Source: Gammaproteobacteria bacterium
GTDB taxonomy: Bacteria; Pseudomonadota; Gammaproteobacteria; Pseudomonadales; UBA3067
Direction: 5' to 3'
NCBI GenBank assembly: GCA_002402085.1
Contig: NVVB01000005.1
Location: forward strand, 10,474-16,115
Length of the DNA stretch: 5,642 nucleotides
This document shows, piece after piece, positions 1-5,642 of the stretch. Position 1 is the stretch's first letter. Every line of letters begins with the position of its first letter. A program made the translations under genes and the position numbers. The notes under the pieces are model-generated. The model was not told where the DNA came from and did no database searches. It worked only from the letters and a program-made list of their open reading frames with translations.

Positions 1-800
1 GCATTGACACCTTCGGCCAACATAAACAGAAGCTCTTTTTTTCGCCCATAGTCCTCAGTGCTTGGGTCAGGCATATCACGAGCCAGAATTGAAATATGAC
101 TGAAATTCACCACGGTTTTACTAGGCAGGTCGATGAATCGCTCTGCCTGGCGAAAATGCCTTATTAGACGATGCCAAACCGTTTCTTCTTCCTTATTGCC
201 AAAATAGACCCAGCTATTCTCAGCCCTTAACAAGCCATAGGCATCAAAGCCCATTTTCACCAAGGTTTGATCCGTAACCGATGATAAACTTTCAAAGCTT
301 TCGCACTCAAAGGTCCTTCGAAGAAAGCGAATCACCTCGCCCATCTCACTTCCAGAAGACATGCTTAACAAGGCAATATCACTGGCCTCTTTCATGTCTC
401 GCGCCGATTTATGATTAGACGCGATTAAGGTCGCATAGCTCTCGAGGCAATGATAAAGATTCTGAACGCTTTCCGAAGACACCGCACTGCACATCCCCAA
501 AGACCACGCTAAGGAAAGGTCCGGCTCACAGAGTTCGTCATAGGTTAATATAAAGCGATCAAACAACGGTTCACTACGTTGTTTTGCAGAGGAAATTTGC
601 GCCATTAATGCGTCGTATTGGCCTGGCTTGCAATAGATTACAGAAATATCAAAAGAGGCTTGCTCCATAAGCTCGCAAAAGGACATATCGACCGACTTAT
701 AAGCGAACTCAATAGACGCATTATTTTCAAGAGCGATCTTCTCTATTTGGTTTTTTACTGTCAACGGCGTAGAAAACAACACACGACAAGGATCTAACAT
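1..800 (-). CDS. Signalling protein with degenerate receiver-like N-terminus and a response-regulator output domain; C-terminus cut by window edge
   Basis: An open frame of 266 codons runs from an ATG at 800 to the window edge without a stop. An in-frame TGA lies about 11 codons upstream, and GGA six bases before the ATG serves as a ribosome site. Residues 5-90 alternate short hydrophobic strands (RVLFSTP, ISVIYC, RFILTY) with helices, like a receiver domain. The acidic pair expected after the first strand reads S-T, and the phosphoacceptor position near residue 57 is not Asp. Residues 141-170 (DIALLSMSSGSEMGEV, FLRRTFEC) and 232-265 (NFSHISILARDMPD, YGRKKELLFMLAEG) resemble, from memory, a conserved output region found behind receiver domains in Shewanella- and Marinobacter-type response regulators. 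No helix-turn-helix, GGDEF or kinase motif is visible. The likely role is cytoplasmic signal transduction; input and target are unknown. A phosphorylation-independent pseudo-receiver is my inference. Confidence 0.72.
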   Translation of the reverse strand, partial: MLDPCRVLFSTPLTVKNQIEKIALENNASIEFAYKSVDMSFCELMEQASFDISVIYCKPGQYDALMAQISSAKQRSEPLFDRFILTYDELCEPDLSLAWSLGMCSAVSSESVQNLYHCLESYATLIASNHKSARDMKEASDIALLSMSSGSEMGEVIRFLRRTFECESFESLSSVTDQTLVKMGFDAYGLLRAENSWVYFGNKEEETVWHRLIRHFRQAERFIDLPSKTVVNFSHISILARDMPDPSTEDYGRKKELLFMLAEGVN

Positions 801-1126
801 TTCATTTCCAATGCACGCCTGACTGAACGAAATTCAATCAAGGTTTAAACGGCTCTATTACTCGTACCTTTTAGTATAGACATTTAACGTTGTTTTTTTA
901 GACAAAAAGCAGCTAAAACAAAGCCGAAACGATGCCAAGCACGCCACCTCAATACAGCCTTAGAAAAACGCTCTAATACCCCCAGTACACACCCCTTTGG
1001 AAAGCATTCACTTCAACTACTTAGCCGTGCTTTAACACAACAAGCGCTCTTATTACGGTATGTTATAACTCTATAGCTTAGTAATACCTTAGTGCTGGTT
1101 TAAAGCCCCCACCCTTCATCTACGCT

Positions 1127-1156
1127 TTGCCTGGAAATTTTCAACATTTGTATATT
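1127..1156 (+). promoter_or_regulatory. Candidate sigma-70 promoter for the class II aldolase gene
   Basis: TTGCCT (1127-1132, four of six matches to the -35 consensus) and TATATT (1151-1156, five of six) are separated by 18 bases. Transcription would begin near 1163, giving a leader of about 110 bases that includes the inverted repeat at 1221-1247. AT-rich DNA yields such matches by chance, so this is a candidate only. Confidence 0.4.
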
Positions 1157-1220
1157 ACTAACCGGCACATTACACTCGACTATCGACAGCGTTCATTTAA
1201 AATTAACACCCCTCATCCGT

Positions 1221-1247
1221 GAGTACACTCTCTGGCTGAATGTACTC
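1221..1247 (+). promoter_or_regulatory. Perfect 7-bp inverted repeat in the aldolase leader (operator or hairpin)
   Basis: GAGTACA (1221-1227) and TGTACTC (1241-1247) are exact reverse complements around a 13-base centre. The half-site centres are 20 bp apart, about two helical turns, which would suit a dimeric repressor or activator. As RNA it could form a small hairpin ending 14 bases before the ribosome site at 1262. No regulator is identified. Confidence 0.4.
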
Positions 1248-1273
1248 CACAGAAAAATAATAAGGGAACCATT

Positions 1274-2071
1274 ATGGCCGGATTAAAATTCCCCACCAGC
1301 AAACCCGAAGAACACACCTCCGAAAGTTCACCCATCCCCGCGTCAATGACCGAATCAGAATGGCAAACCAGAATCGACCTCGCTGCCTGTTATCGATTAG
1401 TCGCTCACTATCAGTGGGATGACATGATTTTTACGCACTTATCAGCACGAGTCCCAGGCAAAGATCACCACTTTCTTATCAACCCCTACGGTATGCTTTT
1501 TAGTGAAATCACTGCATCGTCCCTCGTCAAGGTGGATCAAGATGCCAACATCATCGGTGACAGCGACTACGGCATTAACCCTGCCGGTTTTACCATCCAT
1601 AGCGCCATTCATATGGCCCGACCTAACGCAGGAGCGGTATTACACCTCCATACCCGTGCCGGCATGGCAGTGTCAGCTCAATCAAAAGGCCTGTTGCCGC
1701 TAACTCAAACCGCCATGCTGGTGTTACCCAAGATTAGCTACCATGACTATGAAGGCGTCGCAGTCAATCTCGATGAGCGAGAAAGGCTGGTCAACGACTT
1801 AGGCGATCAAGACTTAATGATTCTGCGCAACCACGGCACGCTTGCGGTGGGTAACTCAGTGCCAGAGGCATTTTTAATTATGTATTTTTTAGAAAAAGCC
1901 TGTGATGCTCAAATAGCGGCACAGTCCGTGGGTAGCTCGTTAAACATCCCTTCCGACCAAGCTGTAGAAACCACGCGGCAGCAATCTCAAGGCATACACC
2001 GAGCAGGTAATATGGCTTGGCCTGCACTATTGCGGATGTTAGACAAACAGGATGATTCGTATCGTCTTTAA
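1274..2071 (+). CDS. Class II aldolase/adducin family protein (no catalytic Glu of the fuculose-phosphate aldolase type)
   Basis: This is a complete 265-residue protein. The ATG is preceded by AAGGGA (1262-1267) at six bases, which supports the start. After a polar tail of about 27 residues, residues 30-215 form the class II aldolase/adducin domain: WDDMIFTHLSAR (48-59), NPYGMLFSEI (70-79), INPAGFTIHSAIH (101-113), VLHLHTRAG (122-130) and LRNHGTLAVG (184-193). His124, His126 and His187 match the three zinc ligands of L-fuculose-1-phosphate aldolase. The position of that enzyme's catalytic Glu73, 19 residues before the first histidine, is Gly105 here. Many proteobacterial adducin-like members share this NPAGF pattern, so a retro-aldol reaction should not be assumed. 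Substrate is unknown; location is cytoplasmic, since no signal or membrane segment is seen. It appears monocistronic and converges on the monooxygenase subunit gene across a terminator. Confidence 0.9.
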   Translation: MAGLKFPTSKPEEHTSESSPIPASMTESEWQTRIDLAACYRLVAHYQWDDMIFTHLSARVPGKDHHFLINPYGMLFSEITASSLVKVDQDANIIGDSDYGINPAGFTIHSAIHMARPNAGAVLHLHTRAGMAVSAQSKGLLPLTQTAMLVLPKISYHDYEGVAVNLDERERLVNDLGDQDLMILRNHGTLAVGNSVPEAFLIMYFLEKACDAQIAAQSVGSSLNIPSDQAVETTRQQSQGIHRAGNMAWPALLRMLDKQDDSYRL

Positions 2072-2139
2072 TTATCCAAGCAGAAAAACCGATCGCATCG
2101 AAAGCCTTTACACGTGAAGGAGAAGTATTAACTACAACA

Positions 2140-2167
2140 ATTTAAAAACATCGATTTAAAAACATAG
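2140..2167. repeat. Two tandem copies of a 14-bp unit
   Basis: ATTTAAAAACATCG (2140-2153) is followed directly by ATTTAAAAACATAG (2154-2167), with one mismatch at base 13 of the unit. It lies in the spacer between the aldolase stop and the terminator, outside any gene. A replication-slippage duplication is the simplest explanation. Confidence 0.6.
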
Positions 2168-2181
2168 TGTAAGACAACAAT

Positions 2182-2215
2182 AAGCCTGGGCACGATACAA
2201 ACAAGGCCCAGGCTT
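2182..2215. terminator. Bidirectional intrinsic terminator between convergent genes
   Basis: AAGCCTGGGC (2182-2191) pairs perfectly with GCCCAGGCTT (2206-2215) around a 14-base loop. The stem can extend by TTATT/AATAA past a single bulged T. On the plus strand it is followed by a T-rich tail (TTATTATTT), ending the aldolase transcript. Read on the minus strand it sits about 20 bases after the monooxygenase subunit stop and is followed by TTATTGTTGT, so it probably serves both genes. It also argues that no A or B subunit gene is co-transcribed downstream of that subunit C gene. Confidence 0.85.
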
Positions 2216-2234
2216 TATTATTTAACACGCCCCT

Positions 2235-3092
2235 CTAAGCCGCTTGTTGTAATTTCTCCTGCGATTGCTTAGCCGTCATCGTTAAGGTATGTACACGGCT
2301 TAAGGCCTGAATAATAAACCCTCCAAGTCCAAACAAAGCCCACCCCAAGGTTACAAAACCATAATGTATCGGCGCTGCGAACAATTCTTCTGCGTAGAAA
2401 AAAGTATGTCCCCATTCATTAAACCCAACATTGGGCATAATTAAAATCGGCCCGGACATAATGATGCATAAAGGAATCGATACTCGATGATAATAATCAG
2501 GCATCCGCGTATGCAGCCAAATAAAAGCCATGGCTAACGACACTATACCAATTGGAATTGCATAATAAAAAAGCCCAATATGAGTCGGTGTAAAATCAGT
2601 GTCACGAATTGTAATTTGATGCCAAGCCGCATCACTTTCGGCATACAGCGCTAAAATCACTACAACGAAAACACTTGCCACCGTCATAATAGCGAACACC
2701 AAATAGTATCGCGACAACTCTTGTAAAGGCGTCATCGCCAAAACATCTTTGGGTCGAGAAAACCACAACAAGGGAATCGCGATCGCACCGAAAATAGTAA
2801 TCAGTGTCATCTGAATCCAAAAGGCGTTCATAAAATAGGTTTGGAATTCCGGCTCAAAGGCATCCAAGCCATAGGTTAAAGCATAGGTCATTTGATACCA
2901 GCGATAGCCGCCTAACAACACCACTCCAATTGCTAATAAAGCCAAGGGCGCCCGAATAGGTATTTGAGGCATACCATCTTTAACGGGGTATAAAAATAAA
3001 TCATAGGCGGTGGGGCCGTTCACTTCATCAGGCGACGGCTGTTCTTGAGCAACCGCAGCACTTATCTCTCGATCCAAAATACGAGTAGCCAT
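2235..3092 (-). CDS. Solitary copper membrane monooxygenase subunit C (PmoC/AmoC family)
   Basis: The 285-residue protein fits the particulate methane/ammonia/hydrocarbon monooxygenase C subunit, an inner-membrane subunit of a CAB trimer. Signatures, numbered from the ATG at 3092, are GLDAFEPEF (75-83), DAAWHQ (154-159), RDTDFTPTHI (163-172), PNVGFNEWGHTF (220-231) and EELFAAPIHYGF (235-246). Asp154, His158 and His171, and Asn225, His229 and His243, match the Cu-C ligands (Asp156, His160, His173) and Cu-D ligands (Asn227, His231, His245) of Methylococcus capsulatus PmoC at a constant offset of two. Six membrane segments are visible near 47-67, 87-112, 127-151, 170-194, 203-222 and 242-267. 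A longer frame begins at a TTG at 3140 without a ribosome site; AAGGGA six bases before the chosen ATG decides the start. No subunit A or B is adjacent. Whether the substrate is methane, ammonia or a short alkane cannot be told, so I give no gene symbol. Confidence 0.93.
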   Translation of the reverse strand: MATRILDREISAAVAQEQPSPDEVNGPTAYDLFLYPVKDGMPQIPIRAPLALLAIGVVLLGGYRWYQMTYALTYGLDAFEPEFQTYFMNAFWIQMTLITIFGAIAIPLLWFSRPKDVLAMTPLQELSRYYLVFAIMTVASVFVVVILALYAESDAAWHQITIRDTDFTPTHIGLFYYAIPIGIVSLAMAFIWLHTRMPDYYHRVSIPLCIIMSGPILIMPNVGFNEWGHTFFYAEELFAAPIHYGFVTLGWALFGLGGFIIQALSRVHTLTMTAKQSQEKLQQAA

Positions 3093-3098
3093 AAATAT

Positions 3099-3104
3099 TC
3101 CCTT
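3099..3104 (-). promoter_or_regulatory. Ribosome binding site fixing the monooxygenase subunit C start
   Basis: Read on the minus strand, AAGGGA lies six bases before the ATG at 3092. It matches the site used by the aldolase gene (AAGGGA, also six bases). The alternative in-frame TTG at 3140 has no comparable sequence, so the 16 extra N-terminal residues are probably not translated. Confidence 0.75.
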
Positions 3105-3328
3105 ATTTAAAAGTACATTCCTATTTGAACGATACCTCAAGGACAGCTGACTTCTTCAATATTGTTTAATAAAACGCTAAGCCCATTAAACCCTTGAATC
3201 ACACCTAATCGTTATTTACACATCCTCCTGTATACTTTATTAGTCGTCAATATCTATTCAGGCAAGTAAATTTAAAGTTAATAGCTGGCTAATTCATTTT
3301 TTAAATCATCGATCTAGGCCACACATCT

Positions 3329-3346
3329 CGCGACCCACCGGTCACG
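3329..3346 (-). other. Short hairpin after the DUF4124 peptidase gene
   Basis: On the minus strand, CGTGACC and GGTCGCG form a seven-pair stem (one G-U) with a GGTG loop, starting three bases after the stop codon. No T-run follows directly; the first is about 20 bases further on. It may slow or protect the transcript end, but it is not a convincing intrinsic terminator. Confidence 0.35.
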
Positions 3347-3348
3347 CA

Positions 3349-4296
3349 CTAATAATAATGAGCAAATTTTTCTCTATCCAGCCATCGATAAAAATCAGCG
3401 CTTAACTGAGCCATCCCACCCGGGTAATGAGTCTCAAATACGTCCTTAGCCAATGTGTCTGACCTACTCGGGTCCTTTAGATGAATTAGCAAACGGCGAA
3501 ACACCGCACGATTCTGCTCCGACGCCAATAAATAAAATACTAACGCGCCCGACCACCCGTACATCGGCTCACCCTGACCTTGTTTGGCATAAAAAACAGT
3601 TTGGGGCAGCATGGTTAATTGTTCTAGTTCGATAAAAGAACCGCTATCAAATTTCTGTTTTACCTTTTTGATCTGATAGGCACTAATGGGTATTTTAATC
3701 GCTTGGCCAGAGAGCTTCATCTGTTCAAAGTATTCTGCCAAACCTTCACTCAACCACGTGGGAATTCGTTGATAACGATGCCTCATTAGCGCGTGAGTCA
3801 CTTCATGGCTAATAACCTCAAGCATTCTTTCTGGATTACGGTTTTGCCAAACGTGAGCAGTATTATCACTTGAGCGATAAAAAGCAGGGATATTTCGGTC
3901 ACCACTGGTTTTTCGTCCTTGATTAAATAATGCAGTCACACTGTCGCGGTCTTTATAAAGCACCAGTGTTAAGGAATTAAAATCACTCAAGTCCACCTGA
4001 AAATCTTTTTGTAAAATAGAACGTATCTTTTTCACCACAATAATAATTCGATTTTTGACATCCACCGCCAACACGCCTTTCTGAACCACAACCTTTACAT
4101 CAAAATCTCTGCCGAAGTCGTATTTATCAGAAAAATCTTCAATGTCTCGAATTTCACGCACAGGTTTTGAATCACTAAAATGCACTTTACCTTGCGCATC
4201 AACCCATTTATAAATCCCTGCCTGCGCCACCATAGGGCTACTCACACAAGCGAAGCCCAGTACCAACCACTGCATAGCCCTCAAACAAGCGCCCAT
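3349..4296 (-). CDS. Exported DUF4124-domain gluzincin-type metallopeptidase (HExxH)
   Basis: From the ATG at 4296 this is a 315-residue protein. Residues 1-26 (MGACLRAMQWLVLGFACVSS, then a likely cut after VAQA) look like a signal peptide, so it should act in the periplasm or outside. IYKWVDAQGKVHFSDSKP (28-45) is the DUF4124 signature. The C-terminal half holds HEVTHALM (164-171) and WLSEGLAEYF (181-190). His164 and His168 would bind zinc, Glu165 would be the general base, and Glu184 is the likely third ligand, as in DUF1570/peptidase-MA-like proteins. All zinc-site residues are present, so activity is plausible; the substrate is unknown. The frame extends to an ATG at 4356, adding 20 residues that fit a signal peptide poorly. 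GGCAGG before 4296 supports the shorter form. It is separated from the monooxygenase subunit gene by 256 bases, so co-transcription is unlikely. Confidence 0.82.
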   Translation of the reverse strand: MGACLRAMQWLVLGFACVSSPMVAQAGIYKWVDAQGKVHFSDSKPVREIRDIEDFSDKYDFGRDFDVKVVVQKGVLAVDVKNRIIIVVKKIRSILQKDFQVDLSDFNSLTLVLYKDRDSVTALFNQGRKTSGDRNIPAFYRSSDNTAHVWQNRNPERMLEVISHEVTHALMRHRYQRIPTWLSEGLAEYFEQMKLSGQAIKIPISAYQIKKVKQKFDSGSFIELEQLTMLPQTVFYAKQGQGEPMYGWSGALVFYLLASEQNRAVFRRLLIHLKDPSRSDTLAKDVFETHYPGGMAQLSADFYRWLDREKFAHYY

Positions 4297-4302
4297 TAAA
4301 GA

Positions 4303-4308
4303 CCTGCC
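4303..4308 (-). promoter_or_regulatory. Ribosome binding site favouring the internal start of the DUF4124 peptidase
   Basis: Read on the minus strand, GGCAGG ends six bases before the ATG at 4296. The upstream ATGs at 4356 and 4323 lack a similar site, and the ATG at 4275 has AGGG only two bases away. Starting at 4296 also gives the most normal signal peptide. Confidence 0.5.
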
Positions 4309-4451
4309 AAACCAACAAACCATGGCATGACCATAAATATAAAAACAATCACGCATATTACTGCCGTCTAAACTAAAACTGAGTTAATTTTATAGAACGC
4401 TCTAATCAATGGTATGAGCGCTAACAATGGATTTAAGCGGAGTCAATCATT

Positions 4452-4483
4452 GCCCCTGGTCTCTTGGATTATATGCCAGGGCC
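4452..4483. repeat. Imperfect inverted repeat in the divergent spacer
   Basis: CCCTGG (4454-4459) and CCAGGG (4476-4481) are exact reverse complements around 16 bases. One mismatched pair and then a G-C pair extend it outward (4452 and 4483). No U-run follows on either strand and no gene ends here, so it is not a terminator. A regulator site or chance are both possible. Confidence 0.35.
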
Positions 4484-4639
4484 TTAACTAATTTTGTCGC
4501 CAGCGCGAATAATGGTCTGAAAAAGTGGGTCGTTCGTCGCAAGCTACACTCAAGACACAGGGAAATGCCTACAATCGCCCCGTACACCCAATAGTCTGCT
4601 GATTCATACGCTTTTTACGTAGTCCTTAGGGGGGCTGGA

Positions 4640-4668
4640 TTGTACATTTTTTATCGCACGCCTAAAAT
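4640..4668 (+). promoter_or_regulatory. Candidate sigma-70 promoter for the YheT-like hydrolase
   Basis: TTGTAC (4640-4645, three of six -35 matches) and TAAAAT (4663-4668, five of six -10 matches) are separated by 17 bases. The -10 box ends 36 bases before the ATG, giving a short leader of about 30 bases. The -35 box is weak, so confidence is modest. Confidence 0.38.
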
Positions 4669-4704
4669 GATCACCCGCTAGCCCCAACAGAAAGCCTCGA
4701 CCCT

Positions 4705-5642
4705 ATGCCCAACATTGCTCAATCCAGTTATCAGCCCAAAGGCGTCCTTAAATCAGGACACCTGCAAACGATTTTCCCCACGCTATTTCGCTCCATTAAT
4801 ACCTCGAAAGTACAGCCCCAGCTGTACCGGCATCAGTACCTTCGTGAACGACTGGAATTAGACGATGGGGATTTTCTAGACCTCGATTGGACCCTAGCGA
4901 AAGGTCGCGGCAATACAGAAGGCCAAGGCACAGACGACCAACACGTCTCACGTGAGACAAACAACACCACTAAGTTAGTCATTTTATGTCACGGTTTAGA
5001 AAGTTCTACAGACGCCACCTACATGCGCTGTATGGCCAAGACATGCCAGCTAAACGGCTGGGATAGTGTCGGATATAATTTTCGAGGCTGTAGTGGCGAA
5101 CCCAACCGGCTCGCACGCGCCTACCATTGCGGCTTAACCGGAGACCTCGAGCACGTCGTGCAACACGCCCTCCAAAAGGGCCGCTATCAGACCATCGCCC
5201 TCGTCGGGTTCAGCTTAGGCGGTAATTTAGTTTTAAAATACATGGGCGAGCGTGGCGAAAATGTAGTCCCTCAGATCATCAGCTCGGCAGCGGTATCGGT
5301 GCCCTGCGACTTGGCCGATAGCTCAATCCAATTAGAACACTGGGATAACTGGATCTATAAAACCCGCTTTCTGCGATTATTGGTGTCCAAATCGGAATTA
5401 AAAAGACAGCTCATCATCAAACAACTAGGCCAATGGCCCCCTCAGGAGATAACCTCGATCAAAGATTTTGATGAATACTTTACCGCGCCATTAAACGGTT
5501 TTCTGGGCGCGGATCATTATTACGAAACCACCAGCTCAATCGAATTTCTTGAGCACATTAAAAGGCCAACGTTGTTAATCAATGCCAAGGATGACCCGCT
5601 GCTCGGTGGCAACTGCTACCCCTACTCAATTGCCGAACGCAA
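4705..5642 (+). CDS. YheT-family alpha/beta hydrolase, C-terminus cut by window edge
   Basis: An open frame of 312 codons starts at ATG 4705 and is still open at the window end. An in-frame TAA upstream and no other start make this ATG the only choice, although no clear Shine-Dalgarno sequence precedes it. Family landmarks are GHLQTIFP (18-25), LDDGDFLDLDW (52-62), HGLESS (96-101), NFRGCSGEPN (125-134), GFSLGGN (168-174), VSVPCDL (197-203), TAPLNGF (260-266) and INAKDDP (292-298). Ser170 in G-F-S-L-G is the nucleophile and Asp296 or Asp297 the likely acid. The catalytic histidine should lie just past the window. The natural substrate of this cytoplasmic family is poorly defined; carboxylester hydrolysis is the usual expectation. 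Residues about 66-88 form a polar, low-complexity insertion before the first core strand that I do not recall in E. coli YheT. Confidence 0.9.
   Translation, partial: MPNIAQSSYQPKGVLKSGHLQTIFPTLFRSINTSKVQPQLYRHQYLRERLELDDGDFLDLDWTLAKGRGNTEGQGTDDQHVSRETNNTTKLVILCHGLESSTDATYMRCMAKTCQLNGWDSVGYNFRGCSGEPNRLARAYHCGLTGDLEHVVQHALQKGRYQTIALVGFSLGGNLVLKYMGERGENVVPQIISSAAVSVPCDLADSSIQLEHWDNWIYKTRFLRLLVSKSELKRQLIIKQLGQWPPQEITSIKDFDEYFTAPLNGFLGADHYYETTSSIEFLEHIKRPTLLINAKDDPLLGGNCYPYSIAER

Larger units (their letters stand above)
801..1273. other. Divergent intergenic region (473 bases)
   Basis: This gene-free stretch separates two divergently transcribed genes. No reading frame of useful length with a ribosome site is visible on either strand, and I see no tRNA-like fold or recognisable gene remnant. 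Toward the minus-strand gene, TATACT at 878-873 is a possible -10 box, but no good -35 box lies at the right distance. Toward the plus-strand gene there is a better promoter candidate (1127-1156) and a leader inverted repeat (1221-1247). A small palindrome GTTATAAC (1062-1069) and the pair TATTAC/GTAATA (1051-1056 and 1081-1086) are within what chance allows in AT-rich DNA. Confidence 0.7.
4297..4704. other. Divergent intergenic region (about 400 bases)
   Basis: This spacer lies between the DUF4124 peptidase and the YheT-like hydrolase, which are transcribed away from each other. It includes the 60-base alternative N-terminus of the peptidase frame (4297-4356). It holds a TATAAA box on the minus strand (4394-4389) without a good -35, an imperfect hairpin (4452-4483), and a candidate plus-strand promoter (4640-4668). 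A 55-codon frame at 4427-4594 has no ribosome site and no recognisable motif, so it is not called. No RNA gene was recognised. Confidence 0.6.

Noticed and set aside
967..977. AACGCTCTAAT, repeated exactly at 4396-4406, as a shared regulatory site
   Set aside because: An 11-base match between two places in about 5.6 kb on both strands is expected by chance several times.
1503..1703. A 66-codon plus-strand frame inside the aldolase gene
   Set aside because: Out-of-frame shadow of a gene whose own frame carries all family motifs.
2632..2820. A 62-codon minus-strand frame inside the monooxygenase subunit gene
   Set aside because: Shadow frame within a strongly conserved coding sequence.
3237..3265. 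TTGCCT-17-TAATAA on the minus strand as the monooxygenase subunit promoter
   Set aside because: The -10 hexamer matches consensus at only three of six positions, too weak in AT-rich DNA to list as a feature.
3453..3635. A 60-codon plus-strand frame opposite the DUF4124 peptidase
   Set aside because: Antisense shadow of a coding region, with no ribosome site or motif.
4427..4594. A 55-codon plus-strand frame (MDLSGVNHCPWSLG...) in the divergent spacer
   Set aside because: No ribosome site, no recognisable motif, and a basic, arbitrary composition; a frame this short is expected by chance.
4441..4620. Possible tRNA or small structured RNA in the spacer (hairpin at 4452-4483, GGTCGTTCGTCG-like stretch)
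   Set aside because: No cloverleaf, T-arm GGTTCRA motif or acceptor stem could be assembled.

Overview
The window looks like a piece of a chromosome from a free-living, probably marine, gammaproteobacterium. This is an inference from protein style: a DUF4124-type periplasmic protein, a YheT-like hydrolase, and a response-regulator output domain of the type found in marine gammaproteobacteria. GC content looks moderate by eye and was not counted. There are no tRNA, rRNA, insertion-sequence or CRISPR signals. Five protein genes are supported; the first and last run off the window ends.

Layout. Positions 1-800 (minus) hold most of a signalling protein with a degenerate receiver-like N-terminus. 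A 473-base divergent spacer (801-1273) carries a candidate promoter and a perfect 7-bp inverted repeat in the leader of the next gene. Positions 1274-2071 (plus) encode a class II aldolase/adducin-fold protein that keeps the zinc histidines but lacks the catalytic glutamate of L-fuculose-phosphate aldolase. It converges on 2235-3092 (minus), with a strong, probably bidirectional terminator hairpin between them. That minus-strand gene is the highlight: subunit C of a copper membrane monooxygenase (PmoC/AmoC family), with all six known metal ligands at the spacing of the Methylococcus enzyme. It stands alone, with no A or B subunit on either side. Positions 3349-4296 (minus) encode an exported DUF4124 protein with an HExxH metallopeptidase domain. 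A second divergent spacer (4297-4704) leads to 4705-5642 (plus), the first 312 residues of a YheT-family alpha/beta hydrolase.

How the genes work together. Every gene appears to be its own transcription unit. No gene overlaps another, same-strand neighbours are over 250 bases apart, and the convergent pair is separated by a terminator. I see no operon and no proven pathway linking them. The biological question the window raises is why an apparently intact monooxygenase subunit C is encoded as a solitary gene. Solitary subunit C copies are known in ammonia and methane oxidisers, where they supplement a full CAB operon elsewhere. Whether this genome has such an operon cannot be seen here.
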